64,000 bases of DNA from CAITSH01 sp945892985 (GTDB taxonomy: Bacteria; Pseudomonadota; Gammaproteobacteria; Burkholderiales; SG8-39). The notes beneath the pieces are model-generated. The model had not been told where the DNA came from. It saw only the letters and a program-made list of their open reading frames with translations, and did not search any database. The position numbers and the translations under genes were made by a program. Positions 25,673 to 34,099 of this stretch are shown here, piece after piece (position 1 is the first letter of the stretch; each line of letters opens with the position of its first letter). Location of the stretch: the NCBI GenBank assembly GCA_945892985.1, contig CAMDDU010000005.1, forward strand, positions 89,108 through 153,107. Direction: 5' to 3'.

Positions 25673-26326
25673 ATGTCCAATCCCATCAGGCTCATCGTCG
25701 GTCTAGGCAATCCGGGGCGCGAGCACGAGCGCGACCGGCACAATGCCGGTTTCTGGCTGCTTGACCGCCTCGCCGGCTTGCACCGCGTGGAGCTGAAAAA
25801 AGAGTCAAAGTTTCAGGCAAAGGTCGCGCGTTTTGCCACGCCCGGGGGCGATGCCTGGCTGTTGCAGCCGCAAACCTACATGAACCTGTCCGGTGCCGCC
25901 GTGTCCGCGCTGGCCGCTTTTTACAAGATCACGCCCGACCAGGTGCTGGTCGCGCACGATGAGCTCGATTTGCCCGCCGGCGGCGTCAAGCTCAAGCTGG
26001 GCGGCGGTCATGCCGGTCATAATGGCTTGCGCGATATTGCGGCGCGGTTTTCCACACCTGAGTTCTGGCGCTTGCGTATCGGGATCGGCCATCCGCGCGA
26101 TAGCGCGCGTTCTGAACAGGACGTGGCGGATTTTGTGCTGCAGCCGCCGCGCAAGGAAGAGCAGGCCTTGATCGATGACGTGATGGAGCGCAGCCTTGCG
26201 ATCATGGACTTGATGTTTGCCGGGGAAGTTGAGCAGGCCATGCACAAGCTGCACAGTAAGCCCAAGGCACCCAAGCCGCCCAAGCCGATGCCTCCGGTGC
26301 CACCGAAGCAGCCAATCGACGAATAG
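25673..26326 (+). CDS. pth: Peptidyl-tRNA hydrolase
   Basis: It releases peptides from prematurely dropped peptidyl-tRNA. The family marks are LIVGLGNPGREHERDRHNAGF (a 21-residue span, here as IVGLGNPG and RHNAGF; the His is catalytic), QPQTYMNLSG, VAHDELDLPAGGVKLKLGGG and HNGLRDI. There are 217 residues from ATG 25673. The C-terminal 25 residues are a Pro/Lys-rich tail (KPKAPKPPKPMPPVPPKQ) absent from E. coli Pth, perhaps an RNA-contacting extension. The gene ends inside an 8-bp tandem repeat. Confidence 0.96.
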   Translation: MSNPIRLIVGLGNPGREHERDRHNAGFWLLDRLAGLHRVELKKESKFQAKVARFATPGGDAWLLQPQTYMNLSGAAVSALAAFYKITPDQVLVAHDELDLPAGGVKLKLGGGHAGHNGLRDIAARFSTPEFWRLRIGIGHPRDSARSEQDVADFVLQPPRKEEQALIDDVMERSLAIMDLMFAGEVEQAMHKLHSKPKAPKPPKPMPPVPPKQPIDE

Positions 26327-26341
26327 ACGAATAGACGAATA
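26318..26341. repeat. Octanucleotide tandem repeat (GACGAATA)x3 across the pth stop
   Basis: Three perfect copies of GACGAATA; the first contains the TAG stop of pth (26324-26326). Slippage would leave Pth unchanged because the stop lies in the first unit. Confidence 0.9.
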
Positions 26342-26433
26342 GAGCAACAGAAGCATTAGAAAAATGCAGCGGACGGGTGGAATCATTCCTCCGTTTTCAT
26401 GTTCAGAACCAGCTCAGCAAAAGGTTTTAAGCC

Positions 26434-27528
26434 ATGTCTCTCAAGTGCGGAATCGTCGGTCTCCCCAATGTGGGTAAATCCACTTTGTTCAACGCCCTGA
26501 CCAAGGCCGGCATTGCGGCGGAGAACTATCCGTTCTGCACTATCGAACCCAACGTCGGCATTGTCGAGGTGCCCGATGCGCGACTGGGGCAACTTGCCGC
26601 GCTGGTAAAGCCGGAGAGGACGCTGCCGGCGGTGGTGGAGTTTGTCGATATCGCCGGCCTGGTTGCGGGCGCATCCAAGGGTGAGGGGCTGGGCAACAAA
26701 TTCCTCGCCAATATCCGCGAAACCGATGCCATCGCCCACGTCGTGCGCTGCTTCGAAGACGCCAACGTGGTCCATGTTGCCGGCAAGGTGGATCCGATAT
26801 CGGATATCGAGACGATCAATACCGAGCTCGCGCTGGCCGACCTGGCCATGGTCGAGAAGGCGCTGGCCAAAAACATCAAGCTGTCCAAGAGCGGCACCGA
26901 CAAGGAAGCGGTGCGGCAGGTGGCGGTGCTGGAAAAGCTGGTGGCGGTGCTGGACCAAGGCAAGCCGGTACGCACCCTGGACCTGTCCAAGGACGAACTC
27001 GAGATGGTGAAGCCGATGTTCCTACTCACCATGAAACCGACCATGTATGTGGCCAACGTCAGTGAGCATGGATTCGCCGACAACCCGCTGCTTGCAAAGG
27101 TCGAGGATTACGCCAAAAAGGAAGGCGCACCGGTGGTGGCCATCAGCGCGGCGATCGAATCGCAAATCTCCGACTTGTCCGACGAGGACAAGAAAATGTT
27201 CCTTGATGACATGGGCATGCAAGAGCCCGGCCTGAACCGCGTCATACGCGTCGGCTATAAGCTCCTTGGCTTGCAGACCTATTTCACTGCCGGTGTTAAG
27301 GAGGTGCGCGCCTGGACCATCCACGCCGGCGATACCGCGCCCCAGGCGGCCGGCGTCATACACACCGATTTTGAGCACGGTTTCATCCGCGCCGAAGTGA
27401 TCGGATTTGACGATTTCATCGCGGGCAAGGGCGAGCAGGGCGCCAAAGAGGCAGGCAAGATGAAGCGCGAAGGCAAGGAGTACATCGTCAAGGATGGCGA
27501 TGTCATGCACTTTTTGTTTAACGTCTGA
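26434..27528 (+). CDS. ychF: Ribosome-binding ATPase YchF
   Basis: Obg-family P-loop ATPase that binds ribosomes and modulates stress translation. There are 364 residues. G1 is GIVGLPNVGKSTLFNALT, switch I NYPFCTIEPNVG, G3 DIAGLVAGASKGEGLGNKFL, and the G4-equivalent is MYVANVSE (the NxxE ATP-specific variant). A helical hairpin insert (about 130-200) and a C-terminal TGS domain ending GDVMHFLFNV complete it. Length is standard (363 in E. coli). Confidence 0.97.
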   Translation: MSLKCGIVGLPNVGKSTLFNALTKAGIAAENYPFCTIEPNVGIVEVPDARLGQLAALVKPERTLPAVVEFVDIAGLVAGASKGEGLGNKFLANIRETDAIAHVVRCFEDANVVHVAGKVDPISDIETINTELALADLAMVEKALAKNIKLSKSGTDKEAVRQVAVLEKLVAVLDQGKPVRTLDLSKDELEMVKPMFLLTMKPTMYVANVSEHGFADNPLLAKVEDYAKKEGAPVVAISAAIESQISDLSDEDKKMFLDDMGMQEPGLNRVIRVGYKLLGLQTYFTAGVKEVRAWTIHAGDTAPQAAGVIHTDFEHGFIRAEVIGFDDFIAGKGEQGAKEAGKMKREGKEYIVKDGDVMHFLFNV

Positions 27529-27953
27529 GCAAAATTCCGGACTTCACAGGCATCGTCTGGAAGCCACTGGAAACATAACTACACGTAAATAAGCCAGTTA
27601 TTGTTCCATAGGGCCCCGCGCTCTGTCCTGCAATCAGTGGTCCCCGCAGCTTTTTCCGGGCATTGCCACCACGCATTCGACGGATTGGCTCAAGGGGTCC
27701 ATGCGGCCGGCACCACGACAGTTTGAGTTGCAGACTCTTTGGCTCCTTTGATGTGCGGACCGGGCGCAGCTGGCCGTTGTTGCATTCAGTGCCGGGAGGG
27801 TCCAGCGTGAAGCGGATGATCGCGTCGCCAACGGTTGCGCAGAAGCCGTCCGCGTCCTTCTCGATTGTTGATGATCTCTATGTCGGCAGCTTAGACAAGA
27901 ACCAACTCGGGCCGCCGGGAATAGCGCAGTACGAGACCGCGGGAAAGATATTG
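27529..27953. other. Unassigned spacer with a startless open frame
   Basis: No convincing intact gene in 425 bases. On the reverse strand one frame is open for about 120 codons (27518-27877), reading DADGFCATVGDAIIRFTLDP near its beginning, but it has no start codon near its 5' end and I do not recognise it. It may be the remnant of a gene displaced by the toxin-antitoxin pair. Confidence 0.35.
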
Positions 27954-28442
27954 TCAGGCCTTCACGCTGCTCAAGCGCAGCATGAGCGTCATCGGATGCG
28001 TCGACGAGGGCTGAAACCCGTAGTGTTCGTAAAACTGCTTGGCCTTCTCGTGAAGGGCATGCACGAGAAGGGCTCTTACGCCCGCGTTCTGCGATACGGC
28101 CACCGCGCGATTGACCGCGTCCTGCAGCAAGGCGGCGCCCAAGTGCAATCCCTGCGCCCCGCGATCGACCGCAAGCCGGGCGAGAACCATGACAGGAACC
28201 GGATCAGGCATGTTGCGTCGCACGCCGCTCGTTGCGAGGTGGTGCGAAACGGCGCCGGCCGCCATGGCGTAGTAACCGTGGACGCGGCCGCCCTCGTCGA
28301 TGACGACGAAGGTGCGGCTTGCACCACTTGACTGGTTGGACAATGCCCGACGCTTAAACCATTCATCGAGCACGACCTCGCCGCACTCGAAGTCATCCAG
28401 TCGATGTGAAGCCACCAAGGGCTCCGGCAGATCGAGTTGCAA
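27954..28442 (-). CDS. GNAT-family toxin of a type II toxin-antitoxin pair (TacT-like)
   Basis: A 162-residue acetyltransferase of the group that inactivates aminoacyl-tRNAs by N-acetylation. It opens with PEPLVASHRLDDFECGEVVL and DEWFKRRALSNQSSGASRTF, diagnostic of this toxin group. The CoA-binding region is VMVLARLAVDRGAQGLHLGAA, and the catalytic Tyr is in AKQFYEHYGF. The start is TTG 28442, two bases after the antitoxin stop, so translation should depend on coupling. The antitoxin is encoded immediately upstream. Identity is strong; which tRNA it hits is unknown. Confidence 0.93.
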   Translation of the reverse strand: MQLDLPEPLVASHRLDDFECGEVVLDEWFKRRALSNQSSGASRTFVVIDEGGRVHGYYAMAAGAVSHHLATSGVRRNMPDPVPVMVLARLAVDRGAQGLHLGAALLQDAVNRAVAVSQNAGVRALLVHALHEKAKQFYEHYGFQPSSTHPMTLMLRLSSVKA

Positions 28443-28444
28443 GC

Positions 28445-28723
28445 TCAGGCCTTCGCGGACTTTCTGCCCCAGGGGGCCTTGACCGCCATGAGGCGCTCAA
28501 GCCCCGGATTGCGCGCGGGCGGCGCGTCGAGCAGCTTGGTGAACTGCCGGAACTTCTCGGCATCCAATTTGAAAAATACCTGATCGAGTAATACCGACTG
28601 AGCCTTGTCGCAGGCGGCTTCGAGCATGAAGTCGGAGCGGTTCTTGCCGAGCAGCTGCGCAGCCTGATCGATCAGCTCCCGCTGCTCGGGACGTGCCCGC
28701 AGGTTGATGGCGGCATCGCGCAT
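28445..28723 (-). CDS. DUF1778-family antitoxin
   Basis: A 92-residue antitoxin with an N-terminal ribbon-helix-helix DNA-binding domain (AAINLRARPEQRELIDQAAQ, then LLGKNRSDFMLEAACDKAQ) and a C-terminal toxin-wrapping segment (LDQVFFKLDAEKFRQFTKLL). ATG 28723 is preceded by AGGAG. It should neutralise the downstream GNAT toxin and repress the shared promoter, where a palindrome overlaps the -10 box. An in-frame extension to 28810 would cover the promoter and is rejected. Confidence 0.93.
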   Translation of the reverse strand: MRDAAINLRARPEQRELIDQAAQLLGKNRSDFMLEAACDKAQSVLLDQVFFKLDAEKFRQFTKLLDAPPARNPGLERLMAVKAPWGRKSAKA

Positions 28724-28753
28724 GGGTTTCTCCTGGTTCGTACACACAACAGA

Positions 28754-28789
28754 TATACGCATCTTACGGTGACGTATAGCAGTTGTCAA
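28754..28789 (-). promoter_or_regulatory. Promoter and palindromic operator of the toxin-antitoxin operon
   Basis: On the reverse strand a perfect -35 TTGACA (28784-28789) lies 17 bases from TAAGAT (28761-28766). An inverted repeat TATACG (28754-28759) / CGTATA (28773-28778) with a 13-base centre flanks the -10 box. This is the expected geometry for autorepression by an antitoxin of the ribbon-helix-helix class. Confidence 0.7.
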
Positions 28790-28810
28790 CACACTACGGG
28801 TCACGGACAA

Positions 28811-29512
28811 AAGCGTCGTCCCAAAGCGCGATTGCCCGGCATGGTGGGGTAGATGTTGAACTGATGGTTAATCACCGCACAGTTGCGCAACCGACGCTCT
28901 TCATAAACCGAAAGGCCATCCTTCTGCAGGATGGCCCGGACTATTCCGGGTTGAAATGCGTGACCCATACTGGCGCGAAGAAGCTAGGGTTTGTCGAGTC
29001 CATGGGCAACGCTTATGCCTCATATAAACTTGTTGTTCTGACTACGCGCAGGGCTAGTGAAATCACCTATCAGCAGGCCAGGACAATCTGGTTTTAAACG
29101 GCTTATGCAGCCGCGGACACTGTGCCCCTGCCGGCACAAGTCTGAGCCGGTTTTAAGACGCTCCGGCAGCGGCGGGCAAGGAAGCGCCGCCTCATTGACC
29201 GGGCCTGGGGCGAAGTCAAAGCCGGCAAAGTCTCCGTCGGCGAGCCGCCCGAGGTCAACGAGCCAGGGTACCCTCATGAAAGCGAGTTTTTCCAGCACCC
29301 TTGGTATTTCGCCGGCTCCAGGGATGCGGAAATCAAGGAGCAAGCGCCCGAGCCCGGGCCTTGCGTTGCTTGCCAAACCCGACGGCTTATAATCGACCGG
29401 GTAATACCCCATGAAGCCGGGTTTAAACTTTGGGAAAAATGAGATTCGAAGCACCTAAAGCATGTATCTACATCGCCCTCCATTCATTCTTTCTGTGTCT
29501 GCCTGAATTGCT
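28811..29512. other. Unassigned region with possible gene relic (29146-29442, plus strand)
   Basis: About 700 bases without a recognised gene. On the plus strand 29146-29442 is open for 98 codons with GC-rich third positions and protein-like composition (for example SEFFQHPWYFAGSRDAEI), but has no ATG, GTG or TTG in frame, so it looks like the 3' end of a broken gene. A reverse-strand frame of 144 codons (29020-29454) overlaps it and is not recognisable either. Confidence 0.35.
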
Positions 29513-29941
29513 ATGGTGATGAGACTACGCCGGATTTCAGGCCTGTGCCTGGCGGTTTTTGCTGCGGCTGTGAGCGTTGCGTGCATATCGGTGCCCCAAT
29601 CGAGTGAGCAATGGCTCTCCGGTCGTCATATCGGTACGGTGATCGATGCGGTCTCCGGCAAACCTGTCGCGGGTGCGCGGGTTCGTCTGAGCAACTTTCC
29701 GGAGCAGGGTGCGACGACCGATGTCGCCGGAAGATTTGCGCTCGGCCCCGTCATTGACAGCCGCGGCAGGACGCGTAATTTTTTCACCAGCGTGGATGCT
29801 GCAGCCTGCGTCGATCGTGTCGAGGTCGCCGGCGCAGGTTACACGCCGGTGACGCTGGATAAGGGCGACAATAAAAAATTCAAGGCCGCATGCCAGAATG
29901 CGGTGTTCGAGTATCAGGTGTTCCTGAATCCCGTGAAATAA
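29513..29941 (+). CDS. Putative lipoprotein with carboxypeptidase-regulatory-like domain
   Basis: A 142-residue exported protein. The signal peptide (GLCLAVFAAAVSVAC) ends in a lipobox-like SVAC, Cys24. The mature part has one small beta-sandwich of the carboxypeptidase regulatory type: GTVIDAVSGKPVAGARVRLS, then GATTDVAGRFALGPV and YTPVTLDKGD. Such domains are found on many surface proteins and bind or scaffold. It precedes a Bug receptor by 30 bases and may be cotranscribed; no specific function can be given. Confidence 0.75.
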   Translation: MVMRLRRISGLCLAVFAAAVSVACISVPQSSEQWLSGRHIGTVIDAVSGKPVAGARVRLSNFPEQGATTDVAGRFALGPVIDSRGRTRNFFTSVDAAACVDRVEVAGAGYTPVTLDKGDNKKFKAACQNAVFEYQVFLNPVK

Positions 29942-29971
29942 AAAAGCGGATCAACCCGCAGGAGGAAAAAA

Positions 29972-30952
29972 ATGAACCAGTCATCCCCTAGCCGCCGACG
30001 TGTGCTGATCGCAGGTGCTTGCGCCGCCGCGCTCGCGCCGTTTTCACTGCGCGCCCAGGAATATCCGACCAAGGTCATCCGTATCGTCAACGGCTTTGCC
30101 GCAGGCGGCAGTTCCGACATTGTTGCGCGGCTGATCGCGCAAAAACTGTCCGAATCGCTCAAGCAGCAGGTGATTGTTGAAACGCGCACGGGCGCGGGAG
30201 GCATGATCGCCAATGAATACGTGGCGAAGGCGGCGCCCGATGGCTACACGATGATCGTGATTACCGGCGGTTACCCGGCGCAGTCGGCCATGCTCAAAAA
30301 ACTGCCCTACGACCCGGTGCGGGACTTTGCCATGATTTCGCCGCTCACTTTTTATCCTTTTGTCGTCAGCGTCACACCCGCTTCGCCGTTCAAGTCCATC
30401 GAGGAGCTGATCGCCTACGCCAAGGCCAATCCCGGAAAGCTCAATTACGCCACTGCCGGGATCGGCACGCTACACCACCTTTCCACCGAATTATTCAATG
30501 TGATGGCCGGCGTTGAAATGACGCATGTCCCGTTCAAGGGGGGAACCACGGCGGTGACCGAATTGATGGCGGGCCGTGTCGATGTCATGTTCGAGACGAT
30601 GACGCTGACGGTTACGCAGGTTCAGGCCGGCAAGCTGCGCCCGCTTGCGGTTACTTCCGCCGCACGCGTGGCGGCGCTGCCGGGTGTGCCGGCGCTCGCC
30701 GATATACTGCCCGGTTACGAGGTCAGTTCCTTCCTCGGCCTGGCGACGACTGCGGGCACCCCACCGGCGATTGTCGACAGGCTTAACCGCGAAGTGCGGC
30801 TTGCCCTCGACCAGCCTGATATCCGCAAGAGACTTCAGGATCTGGGCGGGGAGGCGCGGGCCAGCAGTTCGGAGGAGATGCGCCAGTACATCGAACGGGA
30901 AATCAGCAAGTGGAAGCGCGTCGTGGATGCGCGAAAAATAGAACAGCAGTAG
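29972..30952 (+). CDS. Bug-family periplasmic receptor with Tat-like signal
   Basis: A 326-residue TctC-type receptor. The N-terminus PSRRRVLIAGACAAALAP has three arginines before the hydrophobic core, resembling a Tat signal rather than the Sec signals of the other two Bug proteins here. Hallmarks are EYPTKVIRIVNGFAAGGSSD, VIVETRTGAGGMIANEYVA, the GKLNYATAGIG loop and the ALADILPGYE region. The ribosome site is AGGAGG. No TctAB or catabolic neighbour shows its ligand. It is convergent with uup. Confidence 0.92.
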   Translation: MNQSSPSRRRVLIAGACAAALAPFSLRAQEYPTKVIRIVNGFAAGGSSDIVARLIAQKLSESLKQQVIVETRTGAGGMIANEYVAKAAPDGYTMIVITGGYPAQSAMLKKLPYDPVRDFAMISPLTFYPFVVSVTPASPFKSIEELIAYAKANPGKLNYATAGIGTLHHLSTELFNVMAGVEMTHVPFKGGTTAVTELMAGRVDVMFETMTLTVTQVQAGKLRPLAVTSAARVAALPGVPALADILPGYEVSSFLGLATTAGTPPAIVDRLNREVRLALDQPDIRKRLQDLGGEARASSSEEMRQYIEREISKWKRVVDARKIEQQ

Positions 30953-30967
30953 CCCCGCCGGTAAGCG

Positions 30968-32875
30968 CTATTTTTTTGCTTCGAGCGCTTCCCAGCGTTG
31001 CAGGGCGGCCAGCAGTTTTTCTTCCAGTTCGGCGAAACGTGCCTGCAGCGGCTTGACCTCACCGGGATGGTCGCGGTACAGGGTGGTGTCGGCGAGGCGT
31101 GTCGTTATGTCCTGCTGCTCCGATTCCATTGCCTGCATTTTTTCCGGCAACTCCGCGAGTTCGCGGTTCTCCTTGTAGCTCAGGCGTGATTTGGGGGCTG
31201 CCGGAGTAGGTCGCTTTTCAGATTTTTTTTCGACCGGCTCGGCCGCCGTCTCCGATTTGCCCGCATTCTTGGCGCGCTGCCAGTCGGTATAGCCGCCGGC
31301 GTATTCTTTCCATTGGCCGTCGCCCTCACTGACGATGGTCTGTGTGACGACGTTGTCGAGAAAGACCCGGTCGTGGCTGACCAGAAATAGCGTGCCGGTG
31401 TAGTCCTGCAGCAAATCCTCGAGCAACTCAAGGGTTTCGATATCCAGGTCATTGGTCGGTTCATCGAGAACCAGCACGTTGGCCGAGCGCGTGAACAGGC
31501 GCGCCAGCAGCAGGCGGTTGCGTTCCCCGCCCGAAAGTGCCTTGACCGGAGCCTTGGCGCGCGCCGGTGGAAACAGGAAATCGCCCAGATAGCTGATGAC
31601 GTGCTTGCGCACCCCGTCGACTTCAACAAAGTCGGAGCCGGGGCTGATGGTGTCGGCGAGGGTTGCCTCCTCGTCGAGAGTTTCGCGGAACTGGTCGAAG
31701 TAGGCAATGCTGAGCTTGGTGCCCAGCTTGATCTGGCCGGCATCGGCCTCGATTTCGCCCAGGATCAGCCTGAGCAGCGTGGTCTTGCCGCTGCCGTTGG
31801 GGCCTATCAGTCCGACCTTGTCGCCGCGCAGGATGCGGCAGGAAAAATCGTCTATCACGCGATTGTCGCCGCGCATTTGGTCCTTGTATGACTTGCTGAC
31901 GTTCTCCAGTTCGGCCACCAGCTTTCCCGAACGCTCGCCTTCGCCGAGGGCAAGCTGTACTTTGCCGACGCGCTCGCGCCGCGCGGCACGTTCCAGGCGC
32001 AATGCTTCGAGCCGGCGCACCCGGCCTTCGTTGCGGGTGCGCCGCGCCTTGATGCCCTCGCGTATCCACGCCTCCTCTTGCGCCAGCACCTTGTCGAATT
32101 TGCGGCTGTGCACCGCTTCGGTTTCCAGTGCCGCGGCCTTTTGTGCCTGGTAGGCGCTGAAATTGCCCGGATACGACGATAGGTGGCCGCGGTCGAGTTC
32201 AATGATCTGGTTGGCGATGCGGTCAAGAAAACGCCGGTCGTGGGTGACGAACAATACGCTGCCGGAAAATGACAACAGGGTTTCCTCCAGCCACTCGATG
32301 GCGGAGAAATCGAGGTGGTTGGTCGGCTCGTCGAGTATCAACATGTCCGGCTCCATGACAAGTGCACGGGCCAGTGCGACACGCTTTTTCAGTCCGCCGG
32401 ACAGCTCCGATACGAGGCGGTCCGCGTCCAGTTGCAAGCGCGTCAGCGTGGTGTCGACCTTGTGCTGCAAGGTCCATCCGTCGCTCGCGTCCAGCGCCTC
32501 CTGCGCATGATGCAAGCGTTCGAGTGCGGCCGGATCGTCGTGTGCTTCGGCAAGCGCATGGGTGGCGGCGTGGTAGTCGATCAGCAGACGGTTGCCGTCC
32601 CCGAGTCCCTCGGCGACCGCCTCAAAAATACTCTGCCCCGGCGAGACAGCCGGTTCCTGGCTGACGCTTGCCAGTTTCAGGCTGGGTGCGCGCCAGACTT
32701 TGCCGTCGTCGGCTGTCGATTCGCCGGCGATGATTTTTAGCAGGCTGGATTTTCCGGTGCCGTTACGGCCGATGAGGCCTATGCGTTGGCCCGGCTCAAT
32801 GATGAGGTCGGCGTGATCGAGCAGCGGTACGTGGCCGTAGGCGAGGGAAAGCTGGGAGAGCTGGATGAGGGGCAT
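30968..32875 (-). CDS. uup: ABC-F ATPase Uup
   Basis: A soluble protein of 635 residues with two ABC domains and no membrane part. The ABC-F class acts on ribosomes or, for Uup, on branched DNA and precise excision. Domain 1: Walker A GLIGRNGTGKSSLLK, signature SELSGGLKKRVALAR, Walker B LILDEPTNHLD. Domain 2: LIGPNGSGKTTLLRL, ALSGGERNRLLLAR, LVLDEPTNDLD. The linker (about 235-310) is highly charged. A C-terminal coiled coil (about 560-635), the feature that marks Uup and binds DNA, ends WEALEAKK. Confidence 0.95.
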   Translation of the reverse strand: MPLIQLSQLSLAYGHVPLLDHADLIIEPGQRIGLIGRNGTGKSSLLKIIAGESTADDGKVWRAPSLKLASVSQEPAVSPGQSIFEAVAEGLGDGNRLLIDYHAATHALAEAHDDPAALERLHHAQEALDASDGWTLQHKVDTTLTRLQLDADRLVSELSGGLKKRVALARALVMEPDMLILDEPTNHLDFSAIEWLEETLLSFSGSVLFVTHDRRFLDRIANQIIELDRGHLSSYPGNFSAYQAQKAAALETEAVHSRKFDKVLAQEEAWIREGIKARRTRNEGRVRRLEALRLERAARRERVGKVQLALGEGERSGKLVAELENVSKSYKDQMRGDNRVIDDFSCRILRGDKVGLIGPNGSGKTTLLRLILGEIEADAGQIKLGTKLSIAYFDQFRETLDEEATLADTISPGSDFVEVDGVRKHVISYLGDFLFPPARAKAPVKALSGGERNRLLLARLFTRSANVLVLDEPTNDLDIETLELLEDLLQDYTGTLFLVSHDRVFLDNVVTQTIVSEGDGQWKEYAGGYTDWQRAKNAGKSETAAEPVEKKSEKRPTPAAPKSRLSYKENRELAELPEKMQAMESEQQDITTRLADTTLYRDHPGEVKPLQARFAELEEKLLAALQRWEALEAKK

Positions 32876-32983
32876 TGGGAACAGGCGGAATAAAACGTCA
32901 GATGGGAACGGGGCGGATTTTTCCGACCGGCTCTGGATATTGGAAGGGCATGATGCATCCCGTCCGGGTGGTTGTGACGCCGG

Positions 32984-34099
32984 CTAATAATGCCCGGCGT
33001 TGGTCAGCAGTTCGGTAAGCAGCCGCCATTCTTCAACGGAACGAACCGGCAGCGATACGAGCTGCGGCTGCTCATGCCAGGCTTGCATCGGTCCGACTGA
33101 TGCCTTGTGTTTGTCCATAAAGCGCTGTGCATAATGCAGCCAGTCCGCATTGTAGCCCCCTTGCGAGGCATGCACGAGCAGCAGGCTGTTGCAGGTGGCG
33201 CAATCGAGACCCATTTGTGCCGCCCGGTAGCTGAAATCCACATCATAGAGATGCCAGCCGTCGAACGTGGCTTCGTCAAAACCGACATGTAGGGCAGTTT
33301 CGCGGCGCATTGCGAGAAAAACGCCGTCAAGCGCCTGCAATCCGGCGCTTTCGGGCTCGTTGACCCCAAACAGCGTGGTAATCCGCCTCAATTGGTCTCC
33401 GGGCATGGCGACCTGCCCGCATAAATGTGGATATCCGGCGAAATGCCACGCCGCGCCAAGGAGTTTTCGCGATCCGGCGACGCCGACGATATCGTGTCTT
33501 TCCAGCGCATCGAGCAGGCGCGCGGCAAAGTCGGCATTGACGATTCGTGCATCATCATGGGCGAGTATGACGATTTCACCGCATGCGGCGCGCAGGCCGC
33601 GGTTGTAGCCCGAGGCAAGCGCACTGGCATCGTGAATGCCGATGATTTCGTGTTCAAGGCCGGCGAGTAGTTGTTGGTACATGGCCTTGGTTTCGGCGAA
33701 CCGGGTCGCGTTGGCGCTGCATATGATGACCGAGAGGGTTTTACGTTTGGAGTCTGGCAGGGTCATGTTGCCGGCTTGCCTGCCAGCGGCAAGGTCGATG
33801 CGTGCGCGACAAAGGGCATGGTGGACGCTAGCCTGCAGGCTGAGTGGATACGCGGGCTTGAGCCGGATGCAGTCAGCGAAGGCCTTGGCGGCAGAGACAT
33901 AATCGTTCTGCTCTTCGAGGCTGCAGCCGAGCAGGTAGTGCAGCGGGGGCAGGTCTGGTTCGGCGTCGATGGCTTGTCGCGCGAGGCGTATCGCGGTGGG
34001 GAAATCGCCCTTACTCGACGCCGCCACAGCGCGTTGATAGAGCGCATCTACGGTAACGCCGCCCGCCTGGCGCAAGCGTTCGAAAAGACCCTTCAACAC
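32984..34099 (-). CDS. TPR-glycosyltransferase fusion (second of two tandem paralogues)
   Basis: A 371-residue protein. The N-terminal short amphipathic segment VLKGLFERLRQAGG is followed by tetratricopeptide-like repeats (about 20-90, YQRAVAASSKGDFPTAIRLA). A GT-A-like glycosyltransferase domain begins LSVIICSANATRF; its nucleotide/metal region is CGEIVILAHDDARI (DD in place of DxD), and GWHLYDVDFSYRAAQMG is a late acceptor motif. This matches the glycosyltransferase group often fused to TPRs. The GTG at 34099 overlaps the stop of the upstream paralogue by 7 bases. It is the last gene of the glycan operon. The sugar and acceptor are unknown. Confidence 0.8.
   Translation of the reverse strand: MLKGLFERLRQAGGVTVDALYQRAVAASSKGDFPTAIRLARQAIDAEPDLPPLHYLLGCSLEEQNDYVSAAKAFADCIRLKPAYPLSLQASVHHALCRARIDLAAGRQAGNMTLPDSKRKTLSVIICSANATRFAETKAMYQQLLAGLEHEIIGIHDASALASGYNRGLRAACGEIVILAHDDARIVNADFAARLLDALERHDIVGVAGSRKLLGAAWHFAGYPHLCGQVAMPGDQLRRITTLFGVNEPESAGLQALDGVFLAMRRETALHVGFDEATFDGWHLYDVDFSYRAAQMGLDCATCNSLLLVHASQGGYNADWLHYAQRFMDKHKASVGPMQAWHEQPQLVSLPVRSVEEWRLLTELLTNAGHY

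Noticed and set aside
28783..29097. 104-codon plus-strand gene beside the toxin-antitoxin promoter
   Set aside because: Its start lies inside the predicted TA promoter, it has no ribosome site, and I recognise no family.
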